Source of the DNA: Anaspis maculata
Taxonomy: Eukaryota; Arthropoda; Insecta; Coleoptera; Scraptiidae
DNA length: 64,000 nucleotides
Assembly: GCA_949128115.1 (NCBI GenBank)
Contig: OX421964.1
Location: 32,976,177 to 33,040,176, forward strand
Reading direction: 5' to 3'
Shown here: piece after piece, positions 11,121-19,857 of the stretch
Position numbering within the stretch: position 1 is the stretch's first letter
Layout of the letters: every line of letters starts with the position of its first letter
Program-made: the position numbers and the translations under genes
The notes under the pieces: generated by a model
The model's database searches: none
What the model was told of the DNA's origin: nothing
What the model saw: only the letters and a program-made list of their open reading frames with translations

Positions 11121-12664
11121 AAGGTTGGTAAGTAGTGATGACTGATTAGCTCGTCCTGTGGTTCAGGACTACCGTTTCCAGTGCTTCCATTTGCAGCATA
11201 TTTTGTTTGTCTTTCGTATTATGTTCATATCTAACTCGATATTCACCATCATGGGCATTGCCAGTTCTCATGCCTTCCCTTAAATGCAACATTACAATTT
11301 CAAACTGAGAATATGTATACCTATACTTGATGCCTGCTACTTACATTTGGAAAAATGTTGGGATTATAGGCGGCAGTCGGAGCAATACTTTTTTTTCCAA
11401 CAGAATGGTCACTGCATACCCTGTGGTAGGGGTAGGCTCGTGGCTGCCACACTTTGGTTTCACTTGTACTGGAAAGGTGAAAAGATGAATCTCGGATGAT
11501 GAGCAAAATTTTCGGATTGTTTTTACCTGGCTTTTCTTACGCTATTGATCCAAACTTTCCTTCAGTCAACTTTATACCATGTTCCAGTGAATCTGTAAAA
11601 TAAGACAGATCCAATTTCTTTATTATAATAAGTGTTACGGCATCCAATAACACAACAGCCCAATAGCCTGGACACACTCGGAAGATTACTGATCAATGAT
11701 CATTAACGGATTGTCATTCAACTTCCCTTGCTGTCTTGGCGACAGCAAAAGGAAAAACAATGAGGTTTTTTTTTGTTAATGATTATAAAGCACGAACGTA
11801 ATTACGTTTCCCTTGCTGTCCCCAAGACAGCGATAACGACAATAATATCTTCTCGGCATTTCATGAAAAGTATAGGTCAGTAAAAACAGACACTAGGTGT
11901 ATACAGACTTTGATTCATTTTTGCGTAAAGAATTGAACCATTGTAGTAAAAAGATGGAAAGCCGTGTAAATAACCATAATGTAGAAAATTTGTCAGCAGT
12001 TTAAATGCGAGCTAACCGGAAATATATCGTAGCCCATTTCCGAAACCCAACAGCAACAGCGCAAATTGGAAAGTTTTATTACTATAAATGATTCCCGAAT
12101 AAAGTAATGGGGTGTTCCAACGGGTTTTGGGAAAAAATGAATTTGAATACTACAGCCTTAGTAGAGCTCACATATTTTTTATTTAATTTTTTGCGTTCAT
12201 TTAGGCCCCCCAAAAAAAATTAAGAAAATTTCGCGTGACGTCATGCAAATTGACACCCAGGTACGTTAACAGATGGCGCTAGGTAGGCAGTGGGAGTCGT
12301 TGTTAGACCTCGTACGGCCTCGCTAACGCAGACGCCTCGGGCGAGAGCGCATCGACAGTCAGCTGTTATGAGAAAAAAACTGATGTGTTGACGTGTTTTG
12401 ACTGTTTTGTGTTGAAATGTGGGCAGAAATAAACAATATGGGCGCAATAATAACGCACTCGAATAATTCCAAACCTCCCTGGTATTGTAGAAAGAAGGAA
12501 AAGTGATTCAGCCAAACTCGAACCTTGGGATGTCCACAGAAAAATTCAAGAATGTTCCGGTTGCTTGTTGCCAATCCTGCATTTTGCATGTGCTTGACGT
12601 GGCGTGGAAGATTAAAGGCAAATCTTTCTCATTTTAGCCTATCGATTGAGATAGACAGTATTAT
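11121..12664. other. No gene recognised upstream of the BEL/Pao element
   Basis: Short frames only (for example 11284-11499, 12241-12589 minus). Two 'cccttgctgtc' phrases with nearby inverted 'gacagc' (11727-11745 and 11810-11830) make weak hairpins. Near 12111 'aatggggtgttccaacgggt' with 'gggaaaaaa' resembles, inverted, a stretch near 19265-19285. The two could be ends of an older element that enclosed the BEL insertion, but the match is short. Confidence 0.3.
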
Positions 12665-12669
12665 ACCTA
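12665..12669. repeat. BEL/Pao target-site duplication, left (ACCTA)
   Basis: ACCTA immediately precedes the LTR that begins at 12670 and is repeated at 18572-18576 just after the other LTR. A duplication of about 5 bp is normal for BEL/Pao integration. Confidence 0.9.
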
Positions 12670-12925
12670 TGTTGCGTCCAGGAAGTAACGAACGCTGATT
12701 TTGGTTTAACTGACTTTACTCATACTCATCAGCAAACAATACATTATGGTATATAATGATAAACGATGCATAAACAAACAAAGAACTGCACTTCTTGTTG
12801 GGACCGACGCAATTGACGTGCTGCTGCCTGCTCCGCCGTGCGCCATCTCACATCTGCGACGTGAACCTCGTCGCCGGCTGACCATGGGCGGCGTTGGCGT
12901 AAGTAGAGCAGAGGCGGCGGCAACA
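12670..12925 (-). repeat. BEL/Pao 3' LTR
   Basis: 256 bp beginning TGTTGCGTCC and ending GGCGGCAACA on the plus strand. It has the same length and apparently the same sequence as the copy at 18316. Because the element is on the minus strand, this is the 3' LTR, next to the polypurine tract. Confidence 0.92.
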
Positions 12926-12943
12926 TACCGCCCCCCTTGAAAG
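12926..12943 (-). promoter_or_regulatory. Polypurine tract of the BEL/Pao element
   Basis: On the minus strand the bases next to the 3' LTR read CTTTCAAGGGGGGCGGTA. This is a purine-rich tract ending at the LTR boundary, where plus-strand DNA synthesis is primed. Confidence 0.75.
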
Positions 12944-12971
12944 ATTGCAGTGTGTGGTCTTTCAATAAGGA

Positions 12972-15900
12972 TTAATCTTCATTTGGAAGAAGACAAATGT
13001 TTTTGACCGCACGCTTTACAACAGTGGCATTGCGCGTCTTTATGCTGACTACTCGAACGACACCGTCAGCTCCTGGATGCACGGCAGTGATGCGTCCCAT
13101 TGGCCAGGACAACGGCGGCGTGTTATCTTCCTTCAGCACGACAAGTGCCCCAGGTTGAATGGCAGGCTGTTGCTTCCCTGTTGCGGTCTGGTGTAAGTGA
13201 TGTAAGTAGTCCTTGGACCAGCGCGTCCAAAAATGTTGATTCATCTGTTGGAGATGCATATAACGACGAAGTCGGTTTGGTGAAACATTAGTGACATCCT
13301 CTTGGGGCAATGCGTTCATTGGAGCACCGATGATGAAATGCCCGGGGGTTAGAGGCTCGAGATCACTAGGGTCGTTTGACATCGGGAAAAGAGGTCGGGA
13401 ATTCATGATTGCCTCGACTTGAGTAAGCAACGTATAAAATTCTTCAAAAGTCAAGTGAATATTTGTCAAGACGCGTTTCAAATGGTACTTGGCGGACTTG
13501 ACCGCCGCCTCCCAAAGACCACCGAAATGGGGTGATCTGGCAGGGATAAAGTGCCAACGTATGTTGTTTTCGGTTGCAAAAGTCTGAACTTCTGATTTCT
13601 CGGCAATCTGAGCGATGGAGCGGAGAATTTTGTTAGCTCCTGTAAAGTTTGTCGCGTTATCTGAATACAAATCTGAACACAATCCTCGCCGAGAAACAAA
13701 TCGTTTCAATACATTTAAGAATGATTCCGAAGTCAAATCGCTTGTCAACTCCAAATGTACCGCCTTTGAAGAAAAACAAACGAAAATGCATACATATGCC
13801 TTTATGATTTTACGATTACGTGACTTCCCATCCTTTATGGGAAAAGGACCGGCATAGTCCACTCCAGACGATGCGAAAATTCTGCTGGGTGTTACTCGTG
13901 AACTCGGAAGATTACCCATGGGAGGGGTGACACTGGTAGGTTTAACTCTGAAACAAGTTACGCATTTGCGCAACACAGAACGGACAGTATGTCGACCACT
14001 CAAAGGCCAATACGTCTGCCGAATAGCTGATAAAATGGCCTGTGGGCCCGCGTGCAAGTTTCTGTGATGTTCATGCGCAATAAGTAATTTAGTGAACGGA
14101 TGATTTGATGGTAAGACGATAGGATGTTTCTTATCGAACGATAATTGCGAATACCTTAGTCTTCCGCCGACACGAATTAGACCTTGACTATCCAAAAATG
14201 GGTTAAGTGTATGTAACTTTCCCTTACGTGGAATTTTCAGTTGTCTCAAAGAATCCAACTCGCGCTCAAATGCTTGAGCCTGTGTGACTTTAGTAAGAAC
14301 GAAAAGACTATTCTTCAACTCAGATAAAGTTAGAGGACCAATCGTTTTGTTATCGCGATCGATGGTCAAATTGTTTTTAAAGCGCAAGCAATAAGCTACT
14401 ACTCGTTGTAATTTGGAAAGAGTCGAGAATCGGTCAAAAATATCAATTGACACAGAGGACACAAGTGCGATGTTGGCAGGTTTTGATTCTGGAATAGTAT
14501 CCAATACAATGGGCTGAGATTTGGGCCAGTCGGCTTCATCCCCCCTTAGCCAAGATGGACCGTTCCACCATAAAGAGCTTACAGCTAACTGGGCAGGATC
14601 CATTCCTCTAGACAGAATGTCAGCTGGGTTATCGCCGGACGGCACGTGATGCCAATGAGCACCGTTTGATAACTGCTGGATCTTTGATACTCTGTGCGAC
14701 ACGAACGTCTTCCAATTACATGGTTTACGAGAAATCCAGTGTAAGGCTATTGTCGAGTCGCTCCAGTAATGGATATCTGAACTGGCTATGGGCAGCTTCA
14801 AAGCGATGATGATTTTATCAACCAACTGTGTCATGAGAAGTGCGGCACATAATTCTAAACGCGGTATGGTGACAACCTTCAAAGGTGCAACGCGAGATTT
14901 TGCGCACAACAGTCGAACTGTGGCACGGTTACACTCATCGTGGGAGTAAATATATACGCAAGCACCATAAGCTTGCTCGGAAGCATCGCTGAAAGCGTGC
15001 ACCATTATAATAACTGGATATTTCACCAGAATGTGTCTGGGAACCCTGATGGTGTTCATGTTCGACAACTGTTGGTACAGCTTTGACCAAATCGTATAAA
15101 GGTCCATGGGGACGGATTCATCCCACGTGAGTCCAAGCTGCCATAACTTCTGAAGAATGACCTTTGCTTTCAACACAACGGGCCCAACGAGTCCCAAAGG
15201 GTCAAATATTTTAGCAATGACCGACAATATGGCGCGCTTTGTGACATTCTTTGGGTTGAAATGATTCGATACATTCGTGGTGTAATTAAAAACATCTTTT
15301 CGCGAGTCCCACGAGACTCCTAGGGTTTTCACATTTCCGTCGTCTGTCAAAATATACTGAGACAATTCACACTTAGAATCGCCCGTCAAAACGTGTGGAT
15401 CACTCGCGATCCATTGACGAAGTTCAAACCCGGCACCACCCAGCACATACTCCAAGTCCTGTTTCAAAGTAATCCCACTGTCAACGTCTGTACATCCCGT
15501 AATCAGATCGTCTACATAAAAATCGTCCTTTATGACTTGACATGCCTGTGAATGGGACTCCTGATTTTCGTTCGCAACCTGGACTAAGCATCGGGTGGCC
15601 AGAAACGACGCAGAAGCAGTTCCATACGTCACAGTGTTTAATTGGAAATGCTTCAACGGATTGTCAGGGCCCGATCGCCAGACAATTCTCTGCAAATCTC
15701 GTTGAGTTTCATGGACGTTGACTTGACGGTACATCTTAGCCACGTCTGCAGTAAAGGCAATATTGTGCTTACGAAATCGGAGCAGTATTGAAAAGAGATC
15801 GGACTGAATTGTCGGCCCGACCTTCAGGCAATCGTTTAATGACAAACCTGATGATGTTTTGGCCGATGCATCGAACACGATACGCGTTTTTGTGGTAACA

Positions 15901-17732
15901 CTGGATTGTTTTTGAACGCTGTGATGCGGCAAGTAGCAAACCACGCCATCATCATTCCGAGAATCGATCTCAGTCATGTGTCCCATAGACTCATATGCAT
16001 GCATGAAGTCTACGTAATCCTTTCGAAGTTCGGGATTTTTTTGTAACTTTCGCTCAATGACATGGAACCGTTTAATGGCTGTCTCCTGAGATTCACCCAA
16101 CTGATCATAGTTTGATCGCAAGGGAAGTTTTACCGTGAAACGCCCAGATAAATCGCGTTCAAAATTTTGCTTAAAATGTTCCTCACATTCCAACTCCTCA
16201 TAAGACAGGTTAGGCAGTCGCGGAGGCTCTTCCAACTTCCAGAAACGTTCCAATTGATCCTGCACGGTGACATTTGACGAGAAAAAACAAGAGTTAGTTG
16301 GAATCGCTAGGCCGGAAATGGGACCGGACATTATCCAACCAAACTGTGACTTTTGAAGTGTCGGAAGACCGTTACCCAGCTTTACTTGACCCACACAAAG
16401 CAAATCAAAATAAATACCGGCACCGATCAAAATATCTATCTGACTGGATTCGCAGTAGGTAGGATCGGCCAAAATTATATTATTGGGTATGTTGAGTTTT
16501 GAGCTGGAAAACGAATGTTGTGGAATGCGATCGGTGATTTGATTCATAATAAGAAAAGAAAGGTCTGCCTTGTATTGAGATGTGCAAGATTTTACCGTAG
16601 TTTGAGTTTTCGAGGTTATGTTGGTTACAACTTGATTTATCCCGCAAACAGGAAAATTTATTTTCGTTCCTCGCAGCTTCAGTCGCTTCTGAAGATTTTG
16701 AGTCATGAAATTGGATTGTGATCCGGAATCCAAGAGTGCGCGACATTTAACAAAGTTATTCTGAGAATCTGCAATATATACGATTGCCGTGGAAAGAAGT
16801 ATTTGTGTGTCATGTGCTAACTGGTTACAATGATTATTGATTGATTGACCAAAGCCATCTGGACGTGATGAGTTACCAAAGTGAAGCAAGGTATTGTGAC
16901 GCTTACCACATTTTCGACACCCGCTTGACCTACATTCAGAATTTGAATGTCCGGGTCTTAAACAATTGGTACAAAGTTTGAGCCTTTTGATTTCTTCGCG
17001 GCGCAGCTCAGGCGATGAGTCAAGAATTTTCTTGCACTGGTAGATAAAATGAGAACCCTTGCACATTTCACAAACCGGTGTGAGTGTAGCGGCGTGAGTA
17101 AGAGTTTTTTGGATTTTTTGTGTTGTGATTTTGTTATCAATAGCTTCCAAAAGTTGGCACCTACTGGCAATGAATTTTGTGAAATCATCTATCGTGGGAG
17201 ATTGTATGTTTTTAATCGAAATTTCCCATTCCCTTTTGGTTGTGGAGTCTAATTTCGAAGATAAAAGATAGATAAGCATGGTGTCCCATTGCTCCACGGG
17301 CTCTTTGAGAGTTTGAAGTGATCGATAATGTTTCAAAAATGTATCTAGAAAGTTTCGCAGTAGTTGGTAACCCTCTTTTTGGAGATTAGGAAGCTCAAAA
17401 ATGCCCTTAACATGACTATTAATTATCACCTTTTTGTTTTCGAATCGTTCCTTCAACAACTGCCATGCCACATTGTAATTTGCATCCGTAACCTCCAATG
17501 ACTGGATTACCTGAGCTGCTTCTCCCTTCAGAGATGATTGCAAGTAAAAAAACTTTTGAACATTGCTCAAATTGACGTTACTGTGGATTAGAGCCGAAAA
17601 TGTGTCATAGAATTGAAGCCACTTGTCGTACGCGCCGTTGAAATCAATCAAATTTATTTTAGGTAGTTTGATGTCCGGTTGTGCATTTAGAGTTGACTGA
17701 GCGGGAGGAAACTGCTGAACAACTGGCGTCAT
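12972..17732 (-). CDS. BEL/Pao Gag-Pol polyprotein (PR, RT, RNase H, IN)
   Basis: 1586 codons with no internal stop. Residues 20-200 form a DUF1759-type Gag domain. Three zinc-knuckle-like motifs follow at 221-283 (the second, from C254, is canonical CX2CX4HX4C). The aspartic protease motif DSGS is at 335-338. Reverse transcriptase shows FTADVAKMYRQV at 660-671 and the catalytic YVDD at 739-742. RNase H acidic residues fit D916, E960 and D992. Integrase has its HHCC finger (H1223/H1227, C1257, C1260) and a DDE triad fitting D1292, D1358 and E1408 (PHFGGLWE). A C-terminal DUF5641-like domain spans about 1485-1582. The protein copies and integrates the element. The start ATG overlaps the stop of the upstream ORF as ATGA, so translation may rely on reinitiation or a -1 shift. 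All key residues look intact. Confidence 0.93.
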   Translation of the reverse strand: MTPVVQQFPPAQSTLNAQPDIKLPKINLIDFNGAYDKWLQFYDTFSALIHSNVNLSNVQKFFYLQSSLKGEAAQVIQSLEVTDANYNVAWQLLKERFENKKVIINSHVKGIFELPNLQKEGYQLLRNFLDTFLKHYRSLQTLKEPVEQWDTMLIYLLSSKLDSTTKREWEISIKNIQSPTIDDFTKFIASRCQLLEAIDNKITTQKIQKTLTHAATLTPVCEMCKGSHFIYQCKKILDSSPELRREEIKRLKLCTNCLRPGHSNSECRSSGCRKCGKRHNTLLHFGNSSRPDGFGQSINNHCNQLAHDTQILLSTAIVYIADSQNNFVKCRALLDSGSQSNFMTQNLQKRLKLRGTKINFPVCGINQVVTNITSKTQTTVKSCTSQYKADLSFLIMNQITDRIPQHSFSSSKLNIPNNIILADPTYCESSQIDILIGAGIYFDLLCVGQVKLGNGLPTLQKSQFGWIMSGPISGLAIPTNSCFFSSNVTVQDQLERFWKLEEPPRLPNLSYEELECEEHFKQNFERDLSGRFTVKLPLRSNYDQLGESQETAIKRFHVIERKLQKNPELRKDYVDFMHAYESMGHMTEIDSRNDDGVVCYLPHHSVQKQSSVTTKTRIVFDASAKTSSGLSLNDCLKVGPTIQSDLFSILLRFRKHNIAFTADVAKMYRQVNVHETQRDLQRIVWRSGPDNPLKHFQLNTVTYGTASASFLATRCLVQVANENQESHSQACQVIKDDFYVDDLITGCTDVDSGITLKQDLEYVLGGAGFELRQWIASDPHVLTGDSKCELSQYILTDDGNVKTLGVSWDSRKDVFNYTTNVSNHFNPKNVTKRAILSVIAKIFDPLGLVGPVVLKAKVILQKLWQLGLTWDESVPMDLYTIWSKLYQQLSNMNTIRVPRHILVKYPVIIMVHAFSDASEQAYGACVYIYSHDECNRATVRLLCAKSRVAPLKVVTIPRLELCAALLMTQLVDKIIIALKLPIASSDIHYWSDSTIALHWISRKPCNWKTFVSHRVSKIQQLSNGAHWHHVPSGDNPADILSRGMDPAQLAVSSLWWNGPSWLRGDEADWPKSQPIVLDTIPESKPANIALVSSVSIDIFDRFSTLSKLQRVVAYCLRFKNNLTIDRDNKTIGPLTLSELKNSLFVLTKVTQAQAFERELDSLRQLKIPRKGKLHTLNPFLDSQGLIRVGGRLRYSQLSFDKKHPIVLPSNHPFTKLLIAHEHHRNLHAGPQAILSAIRQTYWPLSGRHTVRSVLRKCVTCFRVKPTSVTPPMGNLPSSRVTPSRIFASSGVDYAGPFPIKDGKSRNRKIIKAYVCIFVCFSSKAVHLELTSDLTSESFLNVLKRFVSRRGLCSDLYSDNATNFTGANKILRSIAQIAEKSEVQTFATENNIRWHFIPARSPHFGGLWEAAVKSAKYHLKRVLTNIHLTFEEFYTLLTQVEAIMNSRPLFPMSNDPSDLEPLTPGHFIIGAPMNALPQEDVTNVSPNRLRRYMHLQQMNQHFWTRWSKDYLHHLHQTATGKQQPAIQPGALVVLKEDNTPPLSWPMGRITAVHPGADGVVRVVSIKTRNATVVKRAVKNICLLPNED

Positions 17733-18055
17733 GCTTTGTTTTCGTTTTGCTTGAGCACAATTTGGAAAAAATCGTTCTCAAATTCATTTCTGAGCGAGGA
17801 TGCCTCAGACCCGGTCTGATCACCGTGTTTTTCCAAGAAAAGCTGCACGGTTTCAAACTCGGACAATAAAGGTTCAACCCTGTCGAGACGCAATTGTATT
17901 TCGATTGATTTGTCGTGGTCATCGCTCAAATTGCTTATGAAATCAGAAAATCGTGCTAATTGTAAAATTATTTGATCGCGGCGGGTTTTGTGGTCAGCAA
18001 TTTGTTCGACCAGGCTATCTGGTGATTCTGGTGTTTTTGACTTTTTCGGAGGCAT
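17729..18055 (-). CDS. Short N-terminal Gag ORF of the BEL/Pao element
   Basis: 108 residues beginning MPPKKSKTPESPDSL, charged and largely helical, likely forming a coiled coil (heptad-like leucines in 'RLDRVEPLLSEFETVQLFLEK'). In most BEL/Pao elements a segment like this is fused to the front of the DUF1759 Gag domain. Here it is a separate frame that stops at 17729-17731 inside the four-base overlap ATGA with the next ORF. I see no classical X-XXY-YYZ slippery heptamer just upstream (the codons are GAA AAC AAA GCA), which favours termination-reinitiation or a simple frameshift lesion. The start was chosen as the first ATG after the leader. Confidence 0.75.
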   Translation of the reverse strand: MPPKKSKTPESPDSLVEQIADHKTRRDQIILQLARFSDFISNLSDDHDKSIEIQLRLDRVEPLLSEFETVQLFLEKHGDQTGSEASSLRNEFENDFFQIVLKQNENKA

Positions 18056-18295
18056 TGCGAGGCGAGATAAGTTGCAAAGTACCTACACTTCGAGACGTTA
18101 TTAATAAACAAACCGTGAAAATACGATAAATTCGAGACGTGTGATGATGATAAAATCGAGTTTTAGAGTTTTAGACCTGCTTTTATTGCCTACGAGGCTT
18201 ACGCAATAAGAAGCAAGCATGAGTCAACAAGGAAAATGGTAAGAAAGGAACGGGCTCACCGTGGTTCGCTGCTGAATTCCTCGCTGAATTCCATC

Positions 18296-18313
18296 CGTGC
18301 GCCTGAAGGACCA
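18296..18313 (-). promoter_or_regulatory. Primer binding site of the BEL/Pao element
   Basis: Two bases inside the 5' LTR the minus strand reads TGGTCCTTCAGGCGCACG. It begins TGG, complementary to a tRNA CCA end. The tRNA species cannot be named without a tRNA set. Confidence 0.7.
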
Positions 18314-18315
18314 AA

Positions 18316-18571
18316 TGTTGCGTCCAGGAAGTAACGAACGCTGATTTTGGTTTAACTGACTTTACTCATACTCATCAGCAAACAATACATTATGGTATAT
18401 AATGATAAACGATGCATAAACAAACAAAGAACTGCACTTCTTGTTGGGACCGACGCAATTGACGTGCTGCTGCCTGCTCCGCCGTGCGCCATCTCACATC
18501 TGCGACGTGAACCTCGTCGCCGGCTGACCATGGGCGGCGTTGGCGTAAGTAGAGCAGAGGCGGCGGCAACA
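18316..18571 (-). repeat. BEL/Pao 5' LTR
   Basis: 256 bp from TGTTGCGTCC to GGCGGCAACA, apparently identical to 12670-12925. In the minus-strand sense it is the 5' LTR and should contain the element promoter. Both LTRs are followed in that sense by the expected elements (PBS here, ACCTA at the other end). Confidence 0.92.
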
Positions 18572-18576
18572 ACCTA
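18572..18576. repeat. BEL/Pao target-site duplication, right (ACCTA)
   Basis: ACCTA directly after the LTR, matching 12665-12669. The last two bases are also the first two of the adjacent MITE end. Confidence 0.9.
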
Positions 18577-18790
18577 TATCATATACACTTTCTATTTTTA
18601 GTAGAATGACTTTTTGGAGCGAAAATAAAGTGACAAGCTAGGGGGCTACGGCTACGACTGATGGCACCTGCAAAGTTTCGAAGCGAAACTATCAGGGGCC
18701 ATCGGCCGTATTTTCCCAGCGCTCCAGCTTGTCACTTTATTTTTGCTCCAAAAAGTCATTCTACTGAAAATAGAAAGTGTATGGGATATA
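18575..18790. mobile_element. 216-bp MITE with ~65-bp TIRs
   Basis: The left arm (TATATC..., 'cactttctatttttagtaga', 'ctttttggagc', 'aagtgacaagct') is repeated inverted at 18711-18790, ending GATATA. The middle contains a short GC-rich hairpin ('ggccatcggccg'). There is no ORF. The BEL/Pao element inserted at its left edge. Confidence 0.8.
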
Positions 18791-19316
18791 GTTGTTATTC
18801 ATTCAGAAAAACGAAGTAAGACGCCACTCACAGACGATAACAAACCCCATCATTAACGTTTGGCACCAAGAGGTCTCATTCATCGGTAGCCTGGGTCAAA
18901 GTCAAGTTTGAGTAGCCCGAAGTCTGCTGGTCTGCTGCTTGGTTCGCGTGGAGTGGATGGTGGTTTTTTGTGTTGGTGCAGTCATTTTAAATTCAAATAA
19001 ATGTCACAAATGTCATGTGATTTGATGTTTTGAATTATACGTTACACGTCAAAAATGACAAAACGCGATTAAACCTTGAATACGCTCAAATGTCGGTAAA
19101 GTAGGTCACCTTTGGTTTGCGCGTGAGGTTCACCGAGTGACGTCATAGATTAATAGGAAATAATTTTTTTCTAGAAAATTAGAGGCGAGATTAATGTGCC
19201 TGTTACATGGAAGGCCTAATTAGATCATAAACAATTGGAATACTCCATAAAAATTACTACTTTTTTCCCAATATAACACCCCATTATGATTGGATCATTA
19301 AGTCTAATAATTAATG
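18791..19316. other. Intergenic stretch beyond the OBP-like gene's 3' end
   Basis: No ORF or repeat boundary that I can support. 19240-19290 contains 'cccaatataacaccccatt', which is similar, inverted, to 12105-12140. It may be the far end of an older element that held the BEL insertion. Confidence 0.3.
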
Positions 19317-19322
19317 TTTATT
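19317..19322 (-). promoter_or_regulatory. Polyadenylation signal for the OBP-like gene
   Basis: On the minus strand this reads AATAAA, about 180 bases after the TAA stop at 19501-19503. That is a normal insect 3' UTR length. It is the first canonical signal I find downstream of the stop. Confidence 0.5.
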
Positions 19323-19500
19323 TTCGTACAACATCTAAAGATCATTAAGAAGAAAATATACGGCGATCACTTCTCCTCCAGAGGTTCATCCATCATTGTG
19401 ACATGATTGCTGGTGATGATTGCGTGTTTGCATATAACAAGAAATTCGTTGTGTATCATCGGAATGGATGGGTGGTAGTGTGGTCTGATGGATTCGTAGC

Positions 19501-19857
19501 TTATTCATCGTTCATGAAAGCCGGCGGCGACGGCGGTGGCGGGAAGAAGTCATTGTGCTTTCCAATCTTATCTCTCACCCAGGCGCAGGCTTTCTGGTCC
19601 TTTATCTGGTCGTCGGGGCATCCGCGCTGAATTTCCCTAAGCAAGCAGTGCTCGAGCTTAATGCCCGCAGGATTACAAGACTCGCCGTCGGAGGCTGCGG
19701 TGCTTGCGTCGTCGCGGTTGGCGGTGGCGTTCCTGGCCTCGTCCAAGCACATTGACGCCACCTTCTCGTGGATGGCTTCGAACCACGGCTCTGACGTCGT
19801 CAGTTTTTCGATGAAGGCCTTGATTTCCTCGTCTTTCGGGTTCCCCTTTTCGTCCAG
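19501..19857 (-). CDS. OBP-like gene exon 3 (C-terminal)
   Basis: The acceptor GGTTTTTCAG precedes 19857 in phase 0, matching exon 2. It encodes residues 122-239 with C158, C182, C192, C201 and C212 and a proline-rich tail, ending at TAA. The C182/C192/C201 block ('KLEHCLLREIQRGC') is the most OBP-like part. Confidence 0.75.
   Translation of the reverse strand: MDEKGNPKDEEIKAFIEKLTTSEPWFEAIHEKVASMCLDEARNATANRDDASTAASDGESCNPAGIKLEHCLLREIQRGCPDDQIKDQKACAWVRDKIGKHNDFFPPPPSPPAFMNDE

Larger units (their letters stand above)
12670..18571 (-). mobile_element. Complete BEL/Pao LTR retrotransposon, 5.9 kb
   Basis: Two 256-bp LTRs (12670-12925, 18316-18571) with TG...CA ends flank a coding interior on the minus strand and are bordered by the duplication ACCTA. 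The order in the element's sense is 5' LTR, PBS, gag ORF, gag-pol ORF, PPT, 3' LTR. Read base by base, the LTRs show no difference I can see, and the 1586-codon ORF has no internal stop. Both point to a recent, possibly active insertion. There is no env-like ORF between pol and the PPT. The right target copy overlaps the first bases of a MITE (18575-18790), so that MITE was already there. Confidence 0.93.

Noticed and set aside
10759..11145. 128-codon ORF in the dispersed repeat
   Set aside because: The matching frame is broken in the other copies, so it is chance openness in a GC-richer repeat.
12111..19285. Large element with 'ggggtgtt' ends enclosing the BEL insertion
   Set aside because: The inverted match is only about 30 bp with gaps, too weak to define an element.
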